Assembly: GCF_017348915.1 (NCBI RefSeq)
Contig: NZ_CP071383.1
Location: 2,418,001-2,482,000, forward strand
From: Leclercia pneumoniae
Lineage (GTDB): Bacteria > Pseudomonadota > Gammaproteobacteria > Enterobacterales > Enterobacteriaceae
Reading direction: 5' to 3'
Length of the DNA: 64,000 nucleotides
Shown here piece after piece: positions 8,203 to 14,745 of this stretch. The notes under the pieces are model-generated. The model was given only the letters and a program-made list of their open reading frames with translations, ran no database searches and was not told the DNA's origin. Numbering within the stretch: position 1 is the first letter of the stretch; each line of letters opens with the position of its first letter. The position numbers and the translations under genes were made by a program.

Positions 8203-8436
8203 TTAATAAAACCAGTCGTCAGCGCTTTCCCAGGTCTGCTGGAGGATTTCTTCAACTTTCGTTTTAACGTCTTTCTCACCACCAGAAACACTCAACCCAT
8301 CCATACCTGCGCGCCGAATAGTCACCGAGCAATCTTCAAACTCATTCTGTAATCGTTTAGATAGTTCTGTTTGAAGCGCCGGGAGCGCGCCATCTGGAAG
8401 TTTTTTAGTCCGATCAATGGTTAAATCAACTTTCAT
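8203..8436 (-). CDS. dinI-like: DinI-like SOS modulator
   Basis: A 77-residue DinI/ImpC-family protein. The C-terminal motif TWESADDWFY is the family signature, and the N terminus MKVDLTIDR matches the first strand of DinI. DinI binds RecA filaments through its acidic helix and modulates LexA and UmuD cleavage. Chromosomal DinI is 81 residues, so this is a normal-sized prophage paralogue. A perfect LexA box lies 20 bases upstream of the ATG, with GAGGAGGG as ribosome binding site. Inferred role: tuning prophage induction. With the immunity region deleted it may now only affect the host SOS response. Confidence 0.88.
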   Translation of the reverse strand: MKVDLTIDRTKKLPDGALPALQTELSKRLQNEFEDCSVTIRRAGMDGLSVSGGEKDVKTKVEEILQQTWESADDWFY

Positions 8437-8455
8437 TTTTCCCTCCTCGCTGAAA

Positions 8456-8475
8456 AACTGTATATTTATACAGTT
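8456..8475 (-). promoter_or_regulatory. LexA (SOS) box of the dinI-like gene
   Basis: CTGT-ATATTTAT-ACAG matches the LexA consensus exactly and is part of a 20-bp near-palindrome. It lies directly upstream of the DinI-like gene, as for chromosomal dinI. Confidence 0.9.
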
Positions 8476-8750
8476 ACTTTATAAACCTCTCATTTCTGGT
8501 TTGCAATAATTTCGGGGCATCAAATGCGGTTTGTATTGATGAAGATAAGGACGCATCGACCATGTTTTGTTAGAAACCCCAGGAGATCCTTGCACACAAC
8601 GTACGCCTCGCTCCATGTTTGGTTACTTATCGATCAGGCTGTTTCGGAAGCATTGTCTTCTCGAGTGGTCAAGGCCAAGAGGTTACATAAAATTTAACCT
8701 TAAGTTGCTTTATTGTTAAGGCAACATGATCGTCTTTTTTTGTAAGTTCC
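8476..8750. other. Divergent region between dinI-like and the glycosyltransferase gene
   Basis: No convincing gene. The sequence becomes strongly A+T-rich towards the right and contains a small inverted repeat (CCTTAA...TTAAGG, 8698-8721) just before the glycosyltransferase start. It probably carries that gene's promoter, though no clear -35/-10 pair stands out. Confidence 0.4.
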
Positions 8751-10064
8751 ATGGCATATATCCTAAAAATTATTGGCATGATTGCTGAACAGCAACAGCA
8801 GTGTTTAACTGTGCAGAATGTTTGTTATATGCGCTTACATAAAGCAAAAAATTTAAACATGAACAGCAAAAAAGTGGCACAGAGAAAATTGCTCAAACAT
8901 CACAATAAATCTTTAAAAAATCCAGACTATTATTCAGATCTAGCAGGCGCTGACTTGCGTTTTATGGACCTCCGGAGGCTAAATTTGAAAAATATCAACT
9001 TATCCGGAAGTGACCTTTCTTTCAGTGATCTACGTGGGGTTAATTTCTCATTTGCCAATCTTAACGGGGCTAATATGAGTCACTGCAATACAGAGGGGGC
9101 TATCTTCGATCATGCGGTTTGCGCTGGCGTTGACTTCTCTGGAAGTAATATCAAAGCCGCAAGTTTTACTGGTGCATTGATGGATAATGATTACGTGCCG
9201 GAGGCTACGTTGACCGCTACACCTCTTATCACTGTTTACATGCCGACATGGAATCGTGAAGCGCTGACAATACGGGCTATAAATTCTGTAATTAGGCAAG
9301 ATTATATTCATTGGGAACTTATCATTATTGATGATTTTTCCTCTTCTTTTGAGAAGCTGCAGGCATTTGTTGCTGAACTTAAAGATCCACGTATAACCTA
9401 TATTCGTAACGAATTTAATTCGGGTGCCTGCGCTGTCCGAAATCAGGCCATAAAAATGGCCAAAGGCTATTTGATTACAGGCTTGGATGATGATGACGAA
9501 TGGCTACCTACCCGTCTTTCGTCGTTTGTTGCCTATCAGTACAAGCTTGAGACTCACGCATTTTTGTATGCAAATGATTACCTATGTGAAAGCAATAGTT
9601 ACCAAAATTTAAGCGAATTGAAAGATTATCCTAAACCCGCATACAAAAAGAGCCTGTTTGATAAAAGAAATATAATTGGCAATCAGATCCTGACATTAAC
9701 CGACAGACTGCGTAAAACATTGTTTGATGAGAATTTAAGCGCAGCGCAGGATTATGATGCTTTTTATCGATTGGCTGAAACATATGGCGACCCATTCAAA
9801 CTGGATGACATTACTCAAGTGCTTTATGTAAATCATGGAGAAGTTCGAATTACATGCTCAGGGAGAAAGTTCGCAGGTTATCTGGATTTCTATCGAAAGC
9901 ATAAATCTAAATTAGATGCTTCCAGTAGAAAATATCAACTCTTTACCCTGTACTATATCCGTAATAAAAGCATGAGTTCGCGAACGCTGATGAAATTGAT
10001 GACACTTCGCAATATTAAAAGATATCTGATGATGTATTCCAGTTTTAGAAACAGAAAGTTCTAA
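8751..10064 (+). CDS. Pentapeptide-repeat / family 2 glycosyltransferase fusion (prophage cargo gene)
   Basis: A 437-residue two-domain protein. Residues ~63-144 are about 15 tandem pentapeptides of the A(D/N)LXX type (ADLRF, MDLRR, LNLKN, ...), expected to fold as a right-handed beta-helix. Residues ~159-290 are a GT-A, family 2 glycosyltransferase: ITVYMPTWNRE, IIIDDFS with the nucleotide-sugar aspartates near 194, and GLDDDDEW near 246-250 as the metal-binding DXD. The last ~150 residues are basic with no membrane segment. Acceptor and donor are unknown; surface polysaccharide modification is a guess. The gene is A+T-rich and opposite in strand to its neighbours, hallmarks of a phage cargo (moron) gene. 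The start is uncertain: 8751, 8829 and 8859 lack strong ribosome sites. Confidence 0.8.
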   Translation: MAYILKIIGMIAEQQQQCLTVQNVCYMRLHKAKNLNMNSKKVAQRKLLKHHNKSLKNPDYYSDLAGADLRFMDLRRLNLKNINLSGSDLSFSDLRGVNFSFANLNGANMSHCNTEGAIFDHAVCAGVDFSGSNIKAASFTGALMDNDYVPEATLTATPLITVYMPTWNREALTIRAINSVIRQDYIHWELIIIDDFSSSFEKLQAFVAELKDPRITYIRNEFNSGACAVRNQAIKMAKGYLITGLDDDDEWLPTRLSSFVAYQYKLETHAFLYANDYLCESNSYQNLSELKDYPKPAYKKSLFDKRNIIGNQILTLTDRLRKTLFDENLSAAQDYDAFYRLAETYGDPFKLDDITQVLYVNHGEVRITCSGRKFAGYLDFYRKHKSKLDASSRKYQLFTLYYIRNKSMSSRTLMKLMTLRNIKRYLMMYSSFRNRKF

Positions 10065-10113
10065 CTGCCTGATAAAAATATCGTTTCCTCCCCCGTTTCA
10101 AACGGACAAAGCG

Positions 10114-10149
10114 CTAAAATGTAGCCGCGACTTCGCGGCTACATTTTAG
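10114..10149. terminator. 36-bp perfect palindrome, bidirectional terminator
   Basis: A 16-bp perfect inverted repeat (arms 10114-10129 and 10134-10149) surrounds the loop ACTT. The arms begin with A-rich and end with T-rich sequence, so it can terminate in both directions. It sits 50 bases after the glycosyltransferase stop and insulates it from the minus-strand phage genes. Confidence 0.8.
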
Positions 10150-10385
10150 TCAATTATGTCGCATTCTTAATGATGCGCATTTCTGGCATGTTGTCCTTAC
10201 CCGTGCTTCAGCAAACGGCCCTAGTACTGAATTGCCACACCGGGCAACTTGCTTATCCTTCGCATACTTCATACCACGATAGTCCCGGTCGATGATCTAC
10301 CACTCCGGGAAACCTCGGGCGTGGCACAGCTCTGCAGCATGCGCATACTGATATCCACAATACGGTACTCCACGCTCATTATGAT
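10150..10385 (-). pseudogene. Decayed phage reading frame
   Basis: On the minus strand a frame reads NERGVPYCGYQYAHAAELCH, then an in-frame TAG, then RDYRGMKYAKDKQVARCGNS to a TGA at 10150. The composition (G+C higher than the flanking cargo gene, Cys pairs) looks like a former small phage gene, but no start and no recognisable family were found. It is annotated as a relic only. Confidence 0.35.
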
Positions 10386-10437
10386 CCCATGACTTTTGCC
10401 ATCCAATTATTAAAACCGAATTTAGCTTTTAGAACCT

Positions 10438-10692
10438 TTAAAGCAGGTTTCCTGGTATTGGCTTTGGCTGTTTGGTATCGATCAAGCTTTCGACCTGCAG
10501 CGAGTCCGTCGCTTTTCCGATTCCTATCGCATAGGTTTTTCCATTGTATTCATGCAACACAACATCAAAAACACGGGCCGCATTAGCGGACTGTACCGTC
10601 ACTTCAGTCACCAAAAACTTTTTATTCGGATAATCATACATTTTTACTTCGCCAGTCAGTCCATTTCCGATTAGTAAAATATCTACTTCCAT
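10438..10692 (-). CDS. Hypothetical prophage protein
   Basis: An 84-residue protein, MEVDILLIGNGLTGEV to QPKPIPGNLL. GAGG lies seven bases before the ATG, so it is likely expressed. It has mixed beta/alpha composition with no membrane segment and no motif I recognise. It is A+T-rich like the cargo gene and lies with the 46-aa gene in a low-G+C patch, which suggests joint acquisition. Confidence 0.5.
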   Translation of the reverse strand: MEVDILLIGNGLTGEVKMYDYPNKKFLVTEVTVQSANAARVFDVVLHEYNGKTYAIGIGKATDSLQVESLIDTKQPKPIPGNLL

Positions 10693-10758
10693 ACGAACCT
10701 CACAATCAATTTCAGATTTTTGTTAAAACTACCACAGCCTAATAGCTACAGTGATGAA

Positions 10759-10899
10759 CTAGTAGAACACTTCACCAAATAATTTTTTCAAGTGGGGATT
10801 CATTCTAAGATACTCATCCCACGTTAACCCCAAAGCGGCCGCTATTTGACGATAATAAATTTCTTGTTGACTAGACTGAATCTTAATGAAATTAGCCAT
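10759..10899 (-). CDS. 46-residue small prophage protein
   Basis: A short frame, MANFIKIQSSQQEIYYR to KKLFGEVFY. Its AAGGAGGG Shine-Dalgarno, six bases before the ATG, is the best ribosome site in the prophage. The middle (QIAAALGLTWDEYLRMNP) could form a small helix-turn-helix. No family is recognised. It is followed on the same strand by the 84-aa gene after 66 bases. Confidence 0.6.
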   Translation of the reverse strand: MANFIKIQSSQQEIYYRQIAAALGLTWDEYLRMNPHLKKLFGEVFY

Positions 10900-10987
10900 A
10901 AACCCTCCTTTGTGAAAGAGAGCACATTTTCCCTCTTCCGCTCTAAGTGTCTATTTGGGGTTTGTCATTCAAGAGACAAAGGCAACC

Positions 10988-11217
10988 TTATTCAACACAT
11001 CCTTCTCGCAACATGTAAGACTGGCTTACAGGTTCGGCACCCTGAAGCATGGCGGCGCGGTAAGCATCCAGCGCAGCGCCAGTGTGGTGCAGTCCAGCCG
11101 ATCGCCCAGGCGAGTGAACATCTTCGCCATATCGATGATCGGCGTGTCGCTGCTCATCGCCTTCGCAAACTAATGACCAACCGCCACCAGCTGTTTGTTG
11201 TTCAGTGAATCGTTCAT
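10988..11217 (-). pseudogene. Broken small phage gene with in-frame stop and fusion scar
   Basis: The frame starts with an ATG that overlaps the upstream gene's stop by ATGA and reads MNDSLNNKQLVAVGH, then a TAG at codon 16. It continues in the same frame with FAKAMSSDTPIIDMAKMFTR and LDCTTLAL. Near 11070 the sequence changes character, and a different frame (AYRAAMLQGAEPV, ending at 10988) takes over, as if two short phage genes were fused by a small deletion. Both the stop and the fusion make it non-functional. Confidence 0.6.
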
Positions 11218-11540
11218 ACCCGCGCGCTCCCGAAAATTTTGTGTACCTGATAGCCCTGCCAGTTCTGGCGGCAGACGTCTGTAATGCTTGGCTGTTGGCG
11301 CTCCACCAGCACCACCTGCAATGGCTTGATGCGCTTCTCTCCACCCGGCAGCATGACGAATACGGGGTGCCGTGGCTGGCCAATGTTCTTAACTGCTCCT
11401 GCTGTTACAAGGTGCTCAAGCATGCGACACGCCTTTTTGCTGTCGCAGTCGAGCAATCGGCAAACCTGACGCGGTGTAATCTCACCACCGGACTGGATAG
11501 CGCGAATGATTGTCCAAAGCTTATTGCTGGCCATATTCAT
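11214..11540 (-). CDS. Prophage winged-helix-like protein
   Basis: A 108-residue protein starting MNMASNKLWTIIRAIQ. Residues ~5-60 (GGEITPRQVCRLLDCDSKKACRMLEHL, then VTAGAVKNIG) have the helix-turn-helix plus wing pattern of small MarR/ArsR-sized DNA-binding domains. Similar proteins occur in the early right operon of Enterobacter/Klebsiella prophages, near replication genes; no tested function is known to me. The start at 11540 is set by AGGAG and by ATGA overlap with the PerC-like gene. An ATG eight codons earlier is less likely. Confidence 0.55.
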   Translation of the reverse strand: MNMASNKLWTIIRAIQSGGEITPRQVCRLLDCDSKKACRMLEHLVTAGAVKNIGQPRHPVFVMLPGGEKRIKPLQVVLVERQQPSITDVCRQNWQGYQVHKIFGSARV

Positions 11541-11728
11541 GCTCTCCTCGCCATTCGCAGGCATTCATTGCGGCGTTTGGCTATACGTGCCACTTCAACT
11601 GAGCTGCAGGCAATGCTGAACATGTCGGTATAAACGCCAGCTGCACGCCGCCATAAACCCTTGTCAGCCAGCGCCTTCGCTTTCTGTTCAGCTGCCATGA
11701 TTCTCGCCGGGTCACTTTTCAGGATCAT
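11537..11728 (-). CDS. PerC-family transcriptional regulator-like protein, probably 5'-truncated
   Basis: The core KAKALADKGLWRRAAGVYTD followed by IAKRRNECLRMA matches the short PerC-family domain found in many enterobacterial prophages and in the EPEC virulence activator PerC. From the first ATG the product is 63 residues. The frame stays open upstream (DAYTVAPDADIPDVILPC) for about 25 more codons without a start, then enters DNA belonging to the RecE-like gene on the other strand. The natural start has probably been lost in the deletion that removed the prophage immunity region. Confidence 0.6.
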   Translation of the reverse strand: MILKSDPARIMAAEQKAKALADKGLWRRAAGVYTDMFSIACSSVEVARIAKRRNECLRMARRA

Positions 11729-11763
11729 GCAGGGCAAGATAACGTCTGGAATGTCAGCATCGG

Positions 11764-13293
11764 GTGCAACCGTGTAAGCGTCACGAGCTCGCGCTGGTAC
11801 TTCGCTTCACTAAAATCTGGGTGGAATCTGAATATATCGACCGCGGCCTGCTAGTCAAAGAGTGGCTGAAGGGTAATCGTGTATCGCAGATTCAACGCAC
11901 TGATACGAAAACCAATGCCGGCGGCGGTAATAAGACAGACCGCAACCCAACCCTTACCCACACGTTGGACACACTGGACATTGAAATTGCGCTGGCCACT
12001 CTGCCAATGGATTTCAACATCCACGATATCCCTGGTGGTGTTTTCCGTCGTGCAAAAGAGATCGTCAGCAATAAAGAAAGCCCGTTCAAAGAGTGGTCCG
12101 AAGCACTACGTAAAACCGCCGGCATCCTGGATTATTCGCGCGCCGCTATCTTCGCACTCATCCGTGGCGCCGCAGATAGCGTTCACCACTTCCCGGTCAG
12201 TCTGCAGACGTATATCAACGCGAACCTGACTGAAACCGACCACGAGCACCCGACTGAAGAAACTCTGGCAGCCGCTGGCAACGTGCCGGAAAAAAGCTGG
12301 GAAAACGAAATTAACGAGCAGGTCGCAGCAGAGCAGAAAGTCGCAGCCAAACAACCAGAAATCGCCAACGTGGGTGGGGGAATTTTCTCCATCGATGGCC
12401 TGATGGGCGGAAAAACTGACCCGATCACCACAACCCCCTCAAATGATGTCGATAAAACGGAAATCGTAACGGAGACCACCAGCGATGTGCAGATGGAAGC
12501 GGCTCAGCCAGAGAAAGTCGAAGCTACTGATGCGGTATCACCAGGCGAAAGCGCTGATGCAGCTGATTCGCAAGCAGATGCTGTAGCGGATACCGTCTGC
12601 GACGACTGTGGTATCGAAGGTGGCGGCGGTTGCCCCGACTGCAGCGGTGTAGCTGGCGATGCAACCTATGTAGCAATGGAGGCGGGACTGAAAGAAGAGC
12701 TGGAGCATGGTTCAACTAATCCGGAAACCTTGTTCACGCACCTGATGGTGGATCTCGAAACTATGGGTAAAAAACCGGGCGCGCCGATCGTTTCAATGGG
12801 GGCCGTATTCTTTGACCCGGCCAGCGGAAAAACTGGCGCCGAACATTACCAGGTGATTAACCTCGAATCGTCGATGTCATTCGGGGCCAGGCCAGACGCC
12901 AGCACCATCCTCTGGTGGCTGAAGCAATCGCCGGAGGCCCGATCTGCAATCGTGGTCGATGATACGGTCGGGCTGGTAGAAGCGCTCGAGCAACTTCTCG
13001 ACTTCATTGCTGAAAACGCAGCCAACGGTTCTAAGAATGTGCAGCTTTGGGGGAATGGTAGTTCGTTTGATTGCTCCCTCCTTGAAGCGGCATTTGAACT
13101 GGCTGACACCCCCTTCCCTATCCCGCACTGGAATTACCGGGACGTGCGAACCGTCGTTGAGCTGGGAAAAGCGGTTGGGCTAAATGCTCGTTACGACATT
13201 CCTTTTGAAGGCGATCAGCATAACGCTCTGGCCGACGCCCGCCACCAGGTCAAATACGTTTCAGCTATCTGGCAGCGCCTGAACGCAAACTGA
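11764..13293 (+). CDS. RecE-like N-terminal region fused to a DEDDh 3'-5' exonuclease, 5'-truncated
   Basis: A 509-codon frame. Residues ~20-60 (YIDRGLLVKEWLKGNRV, NAGGGN) and the zinc motif CDDCGIEGGGGCPDC with GDATY match the N-terminal half of E. coli RecE (exonuclease VIII, Rac prophage). The RecB-type nuclease domain of RecE is absent. In its place residues ~325-505 are a DEDDh exonuclease: HLMVDLETMG, NGSSFD, HNALADARH supply D, E, D, H and D. Exonucleases of this type are common in Gifsy-like prophages. Compared with RecE, about 200 N-terminal residues are missing at the scar near 11770, so the GTG at 11764 may not be a natural start. Confidence 0.75.
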   Translation: MQPCKRHELALVLRFTKIWVESEYIDRGLLVKEWLKGNRVSQIQRTDTKTNAGGGNKTDRNPTLTHTLDTLDIEIALATLPMDFNIHDIPGGVFRRAKEIVSNKESPFKEWSEALRKTAGILDYSRAAIFALIRGAADSVHHFPVSLQTYINANLTETDHEHPTEETLAAAGNVPEKSWENEINEQVAAEQKVAAKQPEIANVGGGIFSIDGLMGGKTDPITTTPSNDVDKTEIVTETTSDVQMEAAQPEKVEATDAVSPGESADAADSQADAVADTVCDDCGIEGGGGCPDCSGVAGDATYVAMEAGLKEELEHGSTNPETLFTHLMVDLETMGKKPGAPIVSMGAVFFDPASGKTGAEHYQVINLESSMSFGARPDASTILWWLKQSPEARSAIVVDDTVGLVEALEQLLDFIAENAANGSKNVQLWGNGSSFDCSLLEAAFELADTPFPIPHWNYRDVRTVVELGKAVGLNARYDIPFEGDQHNALADARHQVKYVSAIWQRLNAN

Positions 13294-13345
13294 TTTCCTA
13301 TATTCACATTTTGGCCCTGTAAAGGGCCATTATCTGGAGAAGACT

Positions 13346-13594
13346 ATGTCCAGATTAGTTCTGCTATCTGAATGGGCAAAGCTTGAGTTTGGTGAGCCAG
13401 TGCCCGGCGCATCTACCCTTAATAAGTACGCAAAGAACGGCATGATATCCCCGCCACCCTGCAAAGTCGGTAAAAGCTGGCGCGTTGAGGTATCAGCCAG
13501 ATTTGTTGGGTTTTCTGCTGAGCCAGTTATAAAGAAACAAGATCACCCACTCCTCAGGAGGATTTTAGAAGATGGCGCGACCGCGGAAACATAA
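13346..13594 (+). CDS. xis: Phage excisionase
   Basis: An 82-residue excisionase of the DUF1233/Xis type: MSRLVLLSEWAKLEFGEPVP, then LNKYAKNGMISPPPCKVGKSW, the winged-helix pattern that binds attachment-site DNA and directs the integrase to excise. GGAG precedes the ATG. It overlaps the integrase start by 23 bases, the usual xis-int arrangement. Length is normal for the family. With int intact, excision may still be possible. Confidence 0.85.
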   Translation: MSRLVLLSEWAKLEFGEPVPGASTLNKYAKNGMISPPPCKVGKSWRVEVSARFVGFSAEPVIKKQDHPLLRRILEDGATAET

Positions 13595-14699
13595 CGTGTC
13601 TATTCCAGGCCTTTCCTGCTATCTCGATTCGCGCACCAAGAAAGTCTACTGGCGATATAAGCATCCGGTAACTGGTAAGTTTCACGGACTGGGAACGGAT
13701 GAAAGTGTCGCCAAAGAAATCGCAGTGGAAGCAAATAGCCGCCTGGCAGAGCAGAAAATGCGACATTTGATCCAGACCAAGAACGAGATCAATAAACGCC
13801 TTGGCGGTGCGGCCACAATCAGCGAATTTTTGGTTCGCTACAAAAAACTGCAGGAAGAGCGACTGGAGCGTGGCGAAATAAAGCTCAACACCTACAAGCA
13901 AAAAGGTTCTCCTTTGAAGGTGCTGGAGGAGTTTTACGGGCAACGAAAAATGGATGAGATCACAGTGAAGGATGTTGTTTCTATTCTGGATGATTATAAA
14001 GAGAGGGGTCATAACCGAATGGGGCAGATCTTCAGGAAGGTGGCTATCGATGTGTTTACGGAGGCGCAGCAGGTTGGTGAAGTTCCTGCTGGTTTTAACC
14101 CTGCATTGGCAAGCAAAAAACCGCACGTGAAAATTACACGGCAAAGGTTAACGCTGGAAGAGTGGGTGCTTATCTTTAACGCAGCAGAAAAAGATAACTA
14201 CTTTTTACAACGTGGCATGCAGCTGGCGATACTGACAGGTCAGCGTCTGTCTGATATTTGCAATATGAAGTTCAGTGACATCATGGAAGGCTGTCTGTGC
14301 ATCGAGCAAAGCAAGACAGGATTCAAGCTGGCAATTCCTCTTGAGTTACGTTGTAACGCGCTGGGCATCTCGCTCGGTGAAGTGATCTCATCATGCCGCG
14401 ACAAGGTTCTGAGCCCTTACCTGTTGCACCACCACCACGCAAAAGGGAAAGCCAAACGGGGCGGCATGGTAAAGCCGGCAACTTTAACGGTCGCATTTAG
14501 CAAAGCGAGAGATAGCGTGGCGTATGAATGGGACAAAAACGGCTCGGCACCAAGCTTCCACGAACAGAGATCATTATCGGAGCGCCTTTACCGCGAGCAA
14601 GGGATAGACACTCAGGTTTTACTTGGACACTCCAGCGTAATCATGACGAATAAATATAATGACACTCGAGGAAAAGGGTATAAAAAACTGGTCATTTAG
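13572..14699 (+). CDS. int: Phage tyrosine-recombinase integrase
   Basis: A 375-residue lambda-type integrase. An N-terminal arm-binding domain (residues 1-65, MARPRKHN...YWRYKHPVTGK) precedes a core-binding domain (~80-175) and the catalytic domain. The catalytic residues are visible: Arg225 in TGQRLSD, His330 and Arg333 in HEQR, His353 in LLGHSS and nucleophile Tyr362 in NKYND. The gene ends 46 bases before the ompW stop and reads towards it. That position and the 25-bp duplication show it catalysed insertion into the ompW 3' end. Full length, so it is probably active. Confidence 0.93.
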   Translation: MARPRKHNVSIPGLSCYLDSRTKKVYWRYKHPVTGKFHGLGTDESVAKEIAVEANSRLAEQKMRHLIQTKNEINKRLGGAATISEFLVRYKKLQEERLERGEIKLNTYKQKGSPLKVLEEFYGQRKMDEITVKDVVSILDDYKERGHNRMGQIFRKVAIDVFTEAQQVGEVPAGFNPALASKKPHVKITRQRLTLEEWVLIFNAAEKDNYFLQRGMQLAILTGQRLSDICNMKFSDIMEGCLCIEQSKTGFKLAIPLELRCNALGISLGEVISSCRDKVLSPYLLHHHHAKGKAKRGGMVKPATLTVAFSKARDSVAYEWDKNGSAPSFHEQRSLSERLYREQGIDTQVLLGHSSVIMTNKYNDTRGKGYKKLVI

Positions 14700-14710
14700 A
14701 GACCAGTTTT
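14684..14710 (+). terminator. Terminator at the int stop codon
   Basis: A 10-bp perfect stem (AAAACTGGTC with GACCAGTTTT) has the int stop codon in its loop and ends in TTTT. It overlaps the first of three GTTTTGCAG repeats, so terminator and attachment-arm sequence share bases. Confidence 0.7.
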
Positions 14711-14738
14711 GCAGAAAGGTTTTGCAGGAGTTTTGCAG
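14706..14738. repeat. Three GTTTTGCAG direct repeats beside int (probable integrase arm sites)
   Basis: GTTTTGCAG occurs at 14706-14714, 14719-14727 and 14730-14738, spaced 13 and 11 bases apart. A fourth copy lies at 3595-3603, close to the left attachment core. The distribution, clustered at both prophage ends and next to the core, is what arm-type integrase sites look like. Confidence 0.6.
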
Positions 14739-14745
14739 AAGAGTT

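Noticed and set aside
8751..10064. Qnr-like quinolone protection protein
   Set aside because: It has pentapeptide repeats, but only about 15 and fused to a glycosyltransferase; Qnr proteins are about 218 residues of repeats throughout.
10389..10586. A 65-codon plus-strand frame in the prophage
   Set aside because: Overlaps the better supported 84-aa minus-strand gene and has no ribosome site.
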